Assembly: GCA_017613485.1 (NCBI GenBank)
Contig: JAGADS010000080.1
Location: 1-8,212 of the forward strand
DNA from: Treponema sp.
Lineage (GTDB): Bacteria > Spirochaetota > Spirochaetia > Treponematales > Treponemataceae
DNA length: 8,212 nt
Direction: 5' to 3'
In this document: positions 1-6,275 of the stretch, piece after piece
Layout: the number at the start of each line of letters is the position of its first letter
Numbering within the stretch: the first letter of the stretch is position 1
The notes under the pieces: model-generated
What the model saw: the letters and a program-made list of their open reading frames with translations, nothing else
The model's database searches: none
What the model was told of the DNA's origin: nothing
Position numbers and translations under genes: made by a program

Positions 1-1
1 A

Positions 2-460
2 CATTCATCGAACATGACAAGCATCATAAACGGCCGTCAGCTTGAAAAATCATGTTTTGTGGTTCAGGGAGAATACAATTCAAGCCTCAGCGTAATGCTT
101 GGACTCAATGGCAAGGATATTGTATTTAATGCGGCCAAGGCAAATGGATATGAGATTAACTACAATTTTTCTCAGATGCCTGATGAGGAAGATGGTGTAA
201 AATATCACTGGTCAGTGAGTGTGTCCAATCGAAGTTATGTAATTGACATAGATGTATACTGTGACATGAAGGCTATGTTCCTCCGTGACTACGAATGTCC
301 TGAGGGAAACAGAAAAGTCCTTAGGCTTGCAGGTGGCGGAACAGGTACGGGAGAACTAAGGCTTTACAAAAAAGTAAAGAAAAACCTGGAGCTTATTGAA
401 CATGCCCGTGCGGCCAATATAATCTGTGAATACGGAAATATAGAACTACCTCAACAATAA
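2..460 (+). CDS. C-terminal part of an unidentified protein (5' end outside window)
   Basis: The reading frame is open from the left edge (codons for His-Ser-Ser-Asn precede the first Met at 14). No ribosome binding site stands before that Met, so this is most likely the tail of a longer protein and not a complete 148-residue one. There is no hydrophobic segment. The predicted content is beta-rich with alternating hydrophobic residues. Near the C-terminus there is a glycine-rich turn, GGGTGTGELRLYKK, followed by an N-I-I-C-E-Y-G motif close to the end. This ending vaguely recalls lipocalin-like tocopherol cyclase or carotenoid hydratase type proteins of anaerobes, but that is a weak memory-based resemblance and I do not assign a function. 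The gene ends 113 bp before clpB on the same strand. I see no convincing terminator after it. Confidence 0.6.
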   Translation, partial: HSSNMTSIINGRQLEKSCFVVQGEYNSSLSVMLGLNGKDIVFNAAKANGYEINYNFSQMPDEEDGVKYHWSVSVSNRSYVIDIDVYCDMKAMFLRDYECPEGNRKVLRLAGGGTGTGELRLYKKVKKNLELIEHARAANIICEYGNIELPQQ

Positions 461-465
461 TTTTC

Positions 466-495
466 TTGACGATTTACCTCTTTTATTACTATTTT
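466..495 (+). promoter_or_regulatory. possible sigma-70-type promoter for clpB (tentative)
   Basis: TTGACG at 466-471 is a good -35 match (five of six to TTGACA). The best -10 candidates are TATTTT at 490-495 (18-bp spacer) and TACTAT at 487-492 (15-bp spacer), each only four of six to TATAAT. I see no CIRCE (HrcA) inverted repeat and no convincing sigma-32 -35/-10 pair in the region, so control of clpB by these known heat-shock systems is not evident here. Confidence 0.3.
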
Positions 496-522
496 TAAAC
501 TAAAGGAATGTGATATTCGGGA

Positions 523-569
523 ACCTCGAAAAATTTCAGTTTTTCGATATGCCCATCCCTTAGGGAGGT
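523..569 (+). promoter_or_regulatory. clpB leader hairpin with Shine-Dalgarno-complementary segments
   Basis: TCGAAAAA (526-533) and TTTTTCGA (540-547) form a perfect 8-bp stem with a 6-nt loop in the clpB leader. The Shine-Dalgarno sequence AGGGAGG lies at 562-568. Two segments can pair with it. ACCTC at 523-527 is complementary to GAGGT at 565-569, and TCCC at 556-559 is complementary to GGGA at 563-566 (3-nt loop). The upstream ACCTC shares two bases with the hairpin, so the pairings could be partly alternative. The complementarity is seen directly. A role in masking the ribosome site, for example as a heat-responsive RNA switch, is inference. Confidence 0.3.
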
Positions 570-573
570 AAAA

Positions 574-3171
574 ATGAATTTCGATCAGATGACATTAAAG
601 ACTCAGGAAGCTTTACAGGACGCTTCTTCACTTGCAAGGCAAAAAGACCACAGTGAGATTGGCTGTGAGCATCTTCTTTATGCTCTTTTAAGGCAGAAAG
701 ATGGAACTGTTCCACCCCTCGTTGAGCGTATTGGAGTTCAGGATGAAGTTCTGTTGAATGAGCTTGGTCCTTTGCTTGACTCATATCCTCGTGTAAGCGG
801 TAATGCCCAGATGGTGCTTTCTTCGGAGGCACAGACAGTACTTGCAAAAGCAGAGACCGAGATGGCATCCCTAAAAGACCTTTATATCTCAACCGAGCAT
901 GTATTTATCGCTATAAGCCAGTCAAACGGTGCGGCAGGAAATCTTTTACGGAAGCATGGATGTACAAGAAATGCAATACTTGAGGCACTTAAAGCAGTCC
1001 GCGGAAACCAGACCGTAGATTCAAATGACCCGGAGAGCAAAATCCGCTCGCTTGAAAAATACTGCATTGACTTAACGGCAAGGGTAAGACAGGATAAGAT
1101 TGATCCGGTTATTGGACGTGATGAGGAAATCCGCCGTGTAATGCAGGTCATAAGCCGCCGTACAAAAAACAATCCGGTTTTGATCGGTGAACCGGGGGTC
1201 GGTAAAACTGCAATAGTTGAGGGGCTTGCAAGAAGGATTGCCTCAGGTGATGTTCCAGAGAGCTTAAAAGACAAAAGGCTTCTTTCTCTTGATTTAGGAC
1301 AGCTTGTTGCAGGTGCAAAATTCCGCGGTGAGTTTGAGGAGCGGTTAAAGGGAGTGATACAGGAAGTCACTAAATCTGACGGCAGGATCATTCTTTTTAT
1401 TGATGAGCTTCATACAATAGTTGGAGCAGGTGCAGCTGAGGGTGGAATGGATGCATCAAATCTTCTGAAGCCTGCTCTTGCCCGTGGAGATCTGCGTGTA
1501 ATAGGTGCTACAACATTAAACGAATACAGGAAGTATATCGAAAAAGATGCAGCTCTTGAACGCCGTTTCCAGCAGGTCTATTGCGCAGAACCGTCTGTGG
1601 AGGATACTATTGCAATCTTACGCGGGCTAAGGGATAAATATGAGATTCATCATGGTGTAAAGATTAATGATGAGGCATTGGTTGCTGCCGTTACCCTCAG
1701 TTCAAGATATATCACATCAAGATTTCTTCCTGACAAGGCGATAGACCTGGTTGATGAGGCAGCCAGCCGTATTAAAATGGAAATAGAAAGCCAGCCGGTG
1801 GAGCTTGATCAGCTGGAGAGGAAAATCGTTCAGCTTGCAATTGAAAAACAGTCTCTTTCCAAGGAAGACGATGTCCCCAGCATGGAGCGTCTTGCAAAGC
1901 TAGAGAAAGAAATAGCAGAGGTAACATCTCAGCGTGATGCAATGAAACTTCAGTGGCAGAATGAAAAATCAGCGATTGAGGGAGACCGCAAGGTAAAAGA
2001 GGAGCTTGAGAAGGCAAGGTTTGATCAGGAGAAATATACACGCGAGGGAGACCTTACAAAAGCGGCAGAGCTTAAGTATTCTGTCATACCAGAGCTTGAG
2101 AAAAAACTTGAGGAGGCAAAGAAGCTAAAGGATAAGCCCCAGGACATACCGGAGGAAAGGCAGTCTCTTCTGCGTGAGGAAGTTACCGAGGAAGACATTG
2201 CACGCGTTGTAAGCACATGGACCGGAATCCCTGTCTCCAAGATGATGACTAGTGAAAAGCAGAAATATGTTCAGCTTGAGGATGTGCTTCATAAACGTGT
2301 TGTAGGTCAGGATGTAGCCGTAAAGACTGTGTCAGATGCAATAAGGCGCAACAGGGCTGGATTAAGTGATCCAAACCGACCGTTGGGTTCTTTTATGTTC
2401 ATAGGTCCTACTGGTGTTGGAAAAACAGAGCTTGCAAAGACACTTGCAGATTTTCTTTTCAATGACGAGAAGGCAATGGTCCGCATAGACATGAGCGAGT
2501 ACATGGAGAAGTTTGCGGTTACCAGGCTGATTGGAGCTCCGCCGGGATATGTAGGATATGATGAGGGAGGTCAGCTTACAGAGGCTGTAAGGAGAAGACC
2601 GTATTCAGTGGTTCTCTTTGATGAGGTGGAGAAAGCGCATCCTGATGTATTTAACATTCTTCTTCAGGTTCTTGATGACGGAAGATTGACGGACGGACAG
2701 GGAAGGGTAGTTGACTTTAAGAATACAATAATAATCATGACAAGCAACCTTGGCTCAGATTTGATTCTTGAGGCAGAGTCAAACAGTCAGTCTGATGCGA
2801 TAAAAGCTCAGATAGACATGCTTCTTAAAAAGACTTTCCGTCCTGAATTCCTTAACAGGATCGATGAGATAGTGATGTTCAATAGGCTTGACAAGGAGAA
2901 CATCAAGAGCATAGTTTCCATTCAGATTGAGAAACTGGGAAGCCGCCTTGATGACAGGAGGATAAAGCTTGTGTTTGAGGATTCAGCGATGGATCTTATC
3001 GCGGATGCAGGTTATGATCCTTCGTTTGGAGCAAGGCCTGTAAAAAGGGCAATACAGACACTTTTGGAGAATCCGCTTTCCATGGAATTGCTTTCGGGGA
3101 AAATACCGGATAATTCAACTATAGCTGTAAAGGGCGGTAAGGATGGAAAACTGAGCTTTACTGTTAAATAA
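574..3171 (+). CDS. clpB: ClpB protein disaggregase (Hsp100 AAA+ ATPase)
   Basis: This is a complete 865-residue ClpB, close to the usual length of about 857. It is a cytoplasmic hexameric ATPase that threads aggregated proteins through its pore together with DnaK/DnaJ/GrpE. Domains in order are a Clp N-terminal repeat domain (about 1-145), AAA-1, a coiled-coil middle domain and AAA-2. AAA-1 carries Walker A GEPGVGKT at 205-212, Walker B IILFIDE at 272-278 and the Arg-finger pair ERR at about 329-331. The middle domain spans about 408-525 and its presence separates ClpB from ClpA. AAA-2 carries Walker A GPTGVGKT at 611-618, Walker B VVLFDE at 679-684, LNRIDE at 760-765 and sensor-2 GARP at 819-822. 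The AAA-1 pore loop reads [11 protein letters not shown], with Phe where E. coli has Tyr, an aromatic substitution that should work. The AAA-2 pore loop GYVGYDEGG is intact. The start is supported by AGGGAGG 5 nt upstream. No truncation is seen. The gene stands alone and converges on the gene downstream. Confidence 0.97.
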   Translation: MNFDQMTLKTQEALQDASSLARQKDHSEIGCEHLLYALLRQKDGTVPPLVERIGVQDEVLLNELGPLLDSYPRVSGNAQMVLSSEAQTVLAKAETEMASLKDLYISTEHVFIAISQSNGAAGNLLRKHGCTRNAILEALKAVRGNQTVDSNDPESKIRSLEKYCIDLTARVRQDKIDPVIGRDEEIRRVMQVISRRTKNNPVLIGEPGVGKTAIVEGLARRIASGDVPESLKDKRLLSLDLGQLVAGAKFRGEFEERLKGVIQEVTKSDGRIILFIDELHTIVGAGAAEGGMDASNLLKPALARGDLRVIGATTLNEYRKYIEKDAALERRFQQVYCAEPSVEDTIAILRGLRDKYEIHHGVKINDEALVAAVTLSSRYITSRFLPDKAIDLVDEAASRIKMEIESQPVELDQLERKIVQLAIEKQSLSKEDDVPSMERLAKLEKEIAEVTSQRDAMKLQWQNEKSAIEGDRKVKEELEKARFDQEKYTREGDLTKAAELKYSVIPELEKKLEEAKKLKDKPQDIPEERQSLLREEVTEEDIARVVSTWTGIPVSKMMTSEKQKYVQLEDVLHKRVVGQDVAVKTVSDAIRRNRAGLSDPNRPLGSFMFIGPTGVGKTELAKTLADFLFNDEKAMVRIDMSEYMEKFAVTRLIGAPPGYVGYDEGGQLTEAVRRRPYSVVLFDEVEKAHPDVFNILLQVLDDGRLTDGQGRVVDFKNTIIIMTSNLGSDLILEAESNSQSDAIKAQIDMLLKKTFRPEFLNRIDEIVMFNRLDKENIKSIVSIQIEKLGSRLDDRRIKLVFEDSAMDLIADAGYDPSFGARPVKRAIQTLLENPLSMELLSGKIPDNSTIAVKGGKDGKLSFTVK

Positions 3172-3179
3172 TCGAAATG

Positions 3180-3671
3180 TTAAAACCAGACTCGGGTTCC
3201 TAGGGATACAGGTATACGCCATGTAAATTTATGCAGGGTGCTGTATCCCATTTCCGCCGCTGTCTGTACATAGACTTCTATGGGAGTCCAGACAAAGACG
3301 TTGATTCCTGTTACAAAACGAAGGCCTATGTAAAAATCAAATGTGTCGCCAAGAATGTTTGCAAAATAAATAGTGGAGCCTGGCCCGAAATATAGACGAA
3401 ACATACCGTTTAATTTTGGATTTAGTGACCAGTAGTCAACAGTAAGTCCGAGGGAAAGATAATCTTCTTTTAGTCCGGTATCAAAGGTAAAAGTAAAAGG
3501 TGTTTTTGAAAATTTAAGGGTAAGAGAAGCGTCAGAACATGGTTCTGCATTTGTAAAATTCCAGCCGCCCTGTACGCCTATTCCGATAGTCGCAAATAAA
3601 AAAGTAGGGCATAGGCATAAAACAGTGAGTAGAATGAATTTTCTGAAATAACGGTAAATGATTTCTTTCAT
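3180..3671 (-). CDS. exported small beta-barrel-like protein, downstream paralogue
   Basis: This encodes 163 residues from the ATG at 3669-3671. A TTG eight codons upstream would extend it into the preceding gene and is less likely. Residues 1-27 form a signal peptide: basic start (MKEIIYRYFRK), hydrophobic core, cleavage probably after FLFA. The mature part is beta-rich with many aromatic and glycine residues and ends in Arg-Val-Trp-Phe. A terminal Phe is the usual outer-membrane beta-barrel insertion signal. It is clearly homologous to the preceding gene, sharing DYW..NP.L.G, GPG, G.N.FV, YVQTAAE and a W R.P..LG.R.WF ending. It may belong to the small spirochaetal barrel families (such as DUF3996), but I cannot confirm that. 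The ATG lies 1 bp after the neighbour's stop and has no strong ribosome binding site, so translational coupling is likely. Its stop is 8 bp from the convergent clpB stop. Confidence 0.8.
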   Translation of the reverse strand: MKEIIYRYFRKFILLTVLCLCPTFLFATIGIGVQGGWNFTNAEPCSDASLTLKFSKTPFTFTFDTGLKEDYLSLGLTVDYWSLNPKLNGMFRLYFGPGSTIYFANILGDTFDFYIGLRFVTGINVFVWTPIEVYVQTAAEMGYSTLHKFTWRIPVSLGTRVWF

Positions 3672-3672
3672 G

Positions 3673-4158
3673 TTAGAACCAGTATCTGAAACCAAGATTT
3701 AATGGTACACGCCATTTTGGAAAGTTCACTTCATTTCCGACCGTAATACCTAATTCAGCTGCAGTCTGAATATATATTTCCCAAGGATCACTTACAAACA
3801 TGTTGAGGCCTATTACCCAGCGTCCTGCAAGATATACTCCACTGAAAGAGTTCTCATGAATTATTACGCTGGCTGCAAGACCTGGTCCTGTGAACCAATG
3901 GAGTAGACCTGCCAAAGAAGGGTTTGTAATCCAGTAGTCTGCCGTTATACCTGTCGATAAAAAATGAGGATGAATAGCAAGGTCTGCGGCAAAAACCATC
4001 GGAACACCTGCTACTTTAAAAGTAACTGCGGCATTGCCTCCACCAATTTTATCTGATATTGAATAACCAACCTGGGCACCTATTGCTGTGTTTGAAAATA
4101 TAGAAGCAGAACTGGATAAGAATATTGCAAAGATTATCCCAAAAAGTTTTTTATTCAT
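3673..4158 (-). CDS. exported small beta-barrel-like protein, upstream paralogue
   Basis: This encodes 161 residues if translation starts at the ATG at 4156-4158. The adjacent ATG at 4159-4161 would add one Met. AAGGGG at 4166-4171 sits 7 nt before the first choice and 4 nt before the second. A further in-frame ATG at 4254 lies inside rlmJ and would bury the signal peptide, so it is rejected. Residues 1-22 are a signal peptide (MNKK, hydrophobic stretch, SASIFS). The mature part is beta-rich and ends in Arg-Tyr-Trp-Phe, as expected for an outer-membrane barrel strand. Aligned by eye with the downstream gene, it matches through the DYW..NP.L, GPG, G.N.FV.P, Y.QTAAE and WR.P..LG segments, with little identity near the N-terminus. 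This looks like an old tandem duplication. The specific function is unknown; a membrane-embedded structural or pore role is inferred only from the fold-like features. Confidence 0.82.
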   Translation of the reverse strand: MNKKLFGIIFAIFLSSSASIFSNTAIGAQVGYSISDKIGGGNAAVTFKVAGVPMVFAADLAIHPHFLSTGITADYWITNPSLAGLLHWFTGPGLAASVIIHENSFSGVYLAGRWVIGLNMFVSDPWEIYIQTAAELGITVGNEVNFPKWRVPLNLGFRYWF

Positions 4159-4178
4159 CATGTTACCCCTTGAAAAAG

Positions 4179-4207
4179 ATAATACCATAGAATCTGTTTT
4201 AAGTCTA
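4179..4207 (-). promoter_or_regulatory. possible promoter for the tandem barrel-like pair
   Basis: Read on the minus strand, TAGACT (4202-4207, overlapping the rlmJ stop codon) and TATTAT (4179-4184) are four-of-six and five-of-six matches to -35 and -10 boxes with an 18-bp spacer. The -10 is followed by the AAGGGG ribosome site. This would let the pair be transcribed separately from rlmJ. Confidence 0.35.
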
Positions 4208-5080
4208 TAAAGACACTTCCCGTAAAACCTTTTCAAGAAAAGCAACAGTATCATTCATTTTTACATCAAGCTGCCACGGAGAATTGATTATAAGCATGCC
4301 GCTTCCATACATGTGGGATGCATTTTGCTCTGTCATTGCCTCTGGAATCTTATCATCTTCAAAAAGTTTCAGCTCGCATTTGTAAAAGGGGCTTGGATGA
4401 TTCCCTGTTTTTGCTGCGTTTTCCAGTGCATAGGTCATCTGGTTTATCTCATTCTGCCTGCGTGTCAAAAGCGGATACCAGAGAGCGATTATTGCTGTGT
4501 TCCATTTTTTGTGTGCGTTTATGAGTGCCTGCGCTGTTTTCTTAAAGTCATCCTTATCCTCGTAGCTGGGATCACAGAGAATCAGTCCTCGCTTTATCAG
4601 GGGAGGTGTAAGTGCATTCAATGTGGTAAAACTGTCTGAATTGTGCAGGTGTATTGATCTTTTTTGATTATTTAATGATTCGATATTATGAAAAAGATTT
4701 TTATATGCCTCGGGGTGTAGCTCAATTAAGTGAAGCTGGTCGTTTTCCCTCAAAAATCCGCATTCAAGTGCAGGACTTCCAGCATACTGTTCATTCAGAA
4801 TGAAAGGCTTTTCCTTTTCAAGATATAGGGAAATTGCCTGCGGAAGATTTTCTTTTTTGTTATCCAGAAATTGAAGGAGCTTTTTTATGCCGTTCTCTGC
4901 TTCCCTGGTTTTTAATATGCGTTCATCAGAAAGAGAATAAAGACATGAACCTGCATGAGTGTCAATTATAGTAAAAGGTTTATCTTTTTGAATTAATGAG
5001 GATAGAATCTCCAGCAGACAGCAGTGCTTTAGAACGTCAGCAAAATTTCCGGCATGATATTCGTGTTGATATGAAAGCAT
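4205..5080 (-). CDS. rlmJ: 23S rRNA (adenine-2030-N6)-methyltransferase RlmJ
   Basis: This is a 291-residue SAM-dependent cytoplasmic methyltransferase of the RlmJ (formerly YhiR) family, which methylates N6 of A2030 in 23S rRNA. E. coli RlmJ is 280 residues. The N-terminus MLSYQHEYHAGNFADVLKH is the family hallmark and fixes the start, including Lys18. IDTHAGS at about 38-44 is the SAM-binding motif I region. Motif IV, which is DPPYE in E. coli with catalytic Asp164, appears here as Asp170-Pro-Ser-Tyr-Glu; the second Pro is replaced by Ser. ALWYPLL..RQ and the C-terminal GSGMLIINSPW are typical of the family. The ATG shares its A with the TAA of the preceding gene (TAATG), and I see no good ribosome site of its own, so translation is probably coupled. 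The enzyme should be functional unless the Pro-to-Ser change impairs it. Confidence 0.93.
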   Translation of the reverse strand: MLSYQHEYHAGNFADVLKHCCLLEILSSLIQKDKPFTIIDTHAGSCLYSLSDERILKTREAENGIKKLLQFLDNKKENLPQAISLYLEKEKPFILNEQYAGSPALECGFLRENDQLHLIELHPEAYKNLFHNIESLNNQKRSIHLHNSDSFTTLNALTPPLIKRGLILCDPSYEDKDDFKKTAQALINAHKKWNTAIIALWYPLLTRRQNEINQMTYALENAAKTGNHPSPFYKCELKLFEDDKIPEAMTEQNASHMYGSGMLIINSPWQLDVKMNDTVAFLEKVLREVSL

Positions 5081-5454
5081 TAGAAATGAACTTTGTCATC
5101 GTGAGCAAGCGATGTGAATACAATCCAGTCGCCGTACTGCTCTTTGTCCTGTTTTGCCCATACGATAGAACAGATGTTCGTATCATCCCAGACAAGGACA
5201 CGTACCTTTACACCAGCCTCAAGCTCATCCTTTGGGAAATACATGCTGTAATCAGGATCAATCACAGAGTCGTTCGTAAAGTTCTCGTAAATAGTGCTCA
5301 CGTCATCCTCAGAAGGTTCTCCTAGAACAGCCTCAACAGTTTCAACTGCCTGTCCCAGATATTCATCTACTTCAAGATAATAGTCTTCATCCTGACAAAA
5401 TGAAGGAATAGCAAAAAACAAAGAAGTAACGATTAATGCAATAATTTTTTTCAT
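5080..5454 (-). CDS. small exported protein of unknown function
   Basis: This encodes 124 residues, and I do not recognise the family. An N-terminal signal peptide is clear (MKKIIALIVTSLFFAIPSFC, about residues 1-20). Cys20 is preceded by Phe, which does not fit even the relaxed spirochaetal lipobox, so I read it as a secreted or periplasmic protein rather than a lipoprotein. The mature part is acidic and starts with Asp/Glu/Tyr-rich sequence. It contains ETVEAVLGEPSEDD, a helix-turn pattern also found in small envelope proteins where a variable residue precedes LGEP. It ends with a hydrophobic, probably beta-stranded section around VRVLVWDD and DWIVFTSL. The ribosome site AAGGCGG lies about 10 nt before the ATG. 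The stop overlaps the rlmJ start by one base, so the two are co-transcribed, although a functional link with rRNA methylation is not evident. Confidence 0.8.
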   Translation of the reverse strand: MKKIIALIVTSLFFAIPSFCQDEDYYLEVDEYLGQAVETVEAVLGEPSEDDVSTIYENFTNDSVIDPDYSMYFPKDELEAGVKVRVLVWDDTNICSIVWAKQDKEQYGDWIVFTSLAHDDKVHF

Positions 5455-5475
5455 TATAATTTTTCCGCCTTAAAT

Positions 5476-5490
5476 TACCTTTTAAAGGTA
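5476..5490. promoter_or_regulatory. perfect 15-bp dyad (7-1-7) upstream of the small exported gene
   Basis: TACCTTT and AAAGGTA are perfect inverted repeats around a single central base. The dyad lies 22-36 bp before the ATG at 5454 and just before its ribosome site. It could be a repressor operator. As RNA it could also form a weak 5-bp stem with a 5-nt loop. The sequence is certain, the function is not. Confidence 0.4.
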
Positions 5491-5571
5491 TTTTTGTACG
5501 GGTTCCATCCCACCCATATTTTTAATATCGGTAATGCCCGCGAATTATTTTACTGTTTATAACTGAATATT

Positions 5572-6132
5572 TCAGCGACCCCATGTCATAATCATGTCAT
5601 AGTTGTCTTCACGGACTTCAAAATACTGGTTGTATTCACCGCAGGTAGGGCAATATTCTGGTGCTGATGTACCGGTTACGATATGACCGCATTTAAGGCA
5701 TTCCCAGACTTTTACAGTGCTCTCCTTGAGCTTGGATGCTGTGTCCTCGTCTTTTAGAAGGGCACGGTAGCGTTCCTCATGGCGTTTTTCAATGTCAGCA
5801 ATGGCACGGAATTTCCTTGCAAGCTCCGCAAATCCTTCTTTTTCGGCTGTCTCAGCAAAACCGACGTACATGTCTGTCCATTCGTAGTTCTCACCATCTG
5901 CAGCATTCTTGAGGTTTGTGGTAGAGTCTCCTATGCCTTCAAGCTCCTTGAGCCACATCTTTGCATGCTGCTCCTCGTTGCCAGCGGTTTTTTCAAATAT
6001 TTTTGCGATTGTATCGTTTCCTTCTCTTTTTGCAACTTCTGAAAAATAGGTGTATTTGTTTCTTGCCTGTGATTCACCTGCAAAAGCTGCCAGAAGGTTT
6101 TTCTCTGTCTGTGTACCTGAATATTTACTCAT
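5572..6132 (-). CDS. rubrerythrin
   Basis: This encodes 186 residues from the ATG at 6130-6132. It is a cytoplasmic non-haem iron protein that reduces hydrogen peroxide to water in anaerobes, using electrons delivered through its rubredoxin domain. The N-terminal ferritin-like four-helix domain (about 1-138) carries the diiron ligands expected of the family: Glu20, Glu53 with His56 (EEQH), Glu94, Glu97 and Glu115 with His118 (EKRH). The C-terminal rubredoxin-like domain has the four iron-binding cysteines, CLKCG at 145-149 and CPTCG at 161-165. A short tail of about 12 residues follows. All key residues are present and the length is normal. An in-frame ATG at 6159 would add nine residues, but it lies inside the predicted -10 box and has no ribosome site, while AAGGAG precedes the ATG at 6132. 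The gene diverges from glgC. The nearest downstream gene starts 117 bp after its stop. Confidence 0.96.
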   Translation of the reverse strand: MSKYSGTQTEKNLLAAFAGESQARNKYTYFSEVAKREGNDTIAKIFEKTAGNEEQHAKMWLKELEGIGDSTTNLKNAADGENYEWTDMYVGFAETAEKEGFAELARKFRAIADIEKRHEERYRALLKDEDTASKLKESTVKVWECLKCGHIVTGTSAPEYCPTCGEYNQYFEVREDNYDMIMTWGR

Positions 6133-6142
6133 TGTGATTATG

Positions 6143-6148
6143 CTCCTT
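6143..6148 (-). promoter_or_regulatory. ribosome binding site fixing the rubrerythrin start
   Basis: AAGGAG on the minus strand lies 10 nt before the ATG at 6132 and downstream of the predicted transcription start. It therefore selects that ATG over the one at 6159. Confidence 0.75.
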
Positions 6149-6149
6149 G

Positions 6150-6162
6150 ATAATGCCATTAT
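6150..6162. promoter_or_regulatory. perfect 13-bp dyad overlapping the rubrerythrin -10 box
   Basis: ATAATG and CATTAT flank one central base and are perfect inverted repeats. The dyad covers five of the six bases of the rubrerythrin -10 box and the predicted transcription start, the classic position of a repressor operator. The AT-rich half-sites resemble those of Fur/PerR-family boxes (ATAAT...ATTAT), but the spacing between the AAT and ATT cores is 3 bp rather than 1, so it is not a consensus PerR or Fur box. The identity of any regulator is unknown. Confidence 0.45.
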
Positions 6163-6186
6163 AGTACAATCCTAAGCGGTATTCAA
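6158..6186 (-). promoter_or_regulatory. rubrerythrin promoter
   Basis: On the minus strand, TTGAAT (6181-6186) and a perfect TATAAT (6158-6163) are separated by exactly 17 bp. The predicted transcription start is near 6151, giving a leader of about 19 nt with the ribosome site close to the 5' end. Confidence 0.7.
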
Positions 6187-6219
6187 GTGCGGAAATGCAA
6201 ACGGCGTTGAATTTTTCCC

Positions 6220-6248
6220 TTGCAAAATCTCCAAAAGGGTTTTATAAT
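6220..6248 (+). promoter_or_regulatory. glgC promoter
   Basis: TTGCAA (6220-6225) and a perfect TATAAT (6243-6248) are separated by 17 bp. The predicted transcription start is near 6255, leaving a leader of about 21 nt before the ATG at 6276. Confidence 0.65.
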
Positions 6249-6260
6249 GATAGAATAATT

Positions 6261-6265
6261 GGAGG
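6261..6265 (+). promoter_or_regulatory. ribosome binding site fixing the glgC start
   Basis: GGAGG lies 10 nt before the ATG at 6276. It is downstream of the predicted -10 box, whereas the in-frame ATG at 6195 is upstream of the whole promoter. Confidence 0.75.
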
Positions 6266-6275
6266 TTTTCAATAC

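Noticed and set aside
461..573. CIRCE element or sigma-32 promoter for clpB
   Set aside because: No TTAGCACTC / GAGTGCTAA inverted repeat is present. CCCAT at 552-556 resembles part of a sigma-32 -10 box but sits directly before the ribosome site with no suitable -35 element.
882..1391. Long antisense open frame inside clpB (minus strand)
   Set aside because: It lies opposite highly conserved ClpB coding sequence, has no ribosome site and no recognisable domains. Such shadow frames are common opposite genes with this codon use. The frames at 560-892, 1772-2041, 2025-2240 and 2307-2504 are rejected for the same reason.
4159..4254. Upstream ATG at 4254 for the first barrel-like gene
   Set aside because: It would overlap rlmJ by 50 bp and place 32 residues before an obvious signal peptide, while AAGGGG directly precedes the ATGs at 4161/4158.
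4996..5325. Plus-strand open frame across the rlmJ / small exported gene junction
   Set aside because: It is antisense to two well-supported genes and its translation has no protein-like features. The plus-strand frames at 4313-4639 and 5779-6042 are rejected likewise.
5516..5575. AT-rich short dyads after the rubrerythrin stop (5516-5528 and 5563-5575) as a terminator
   Set aside because: The stems are only 5 bp, AT-rich and lack a following T-tract in the minus transcript, so I do not call a terminator.
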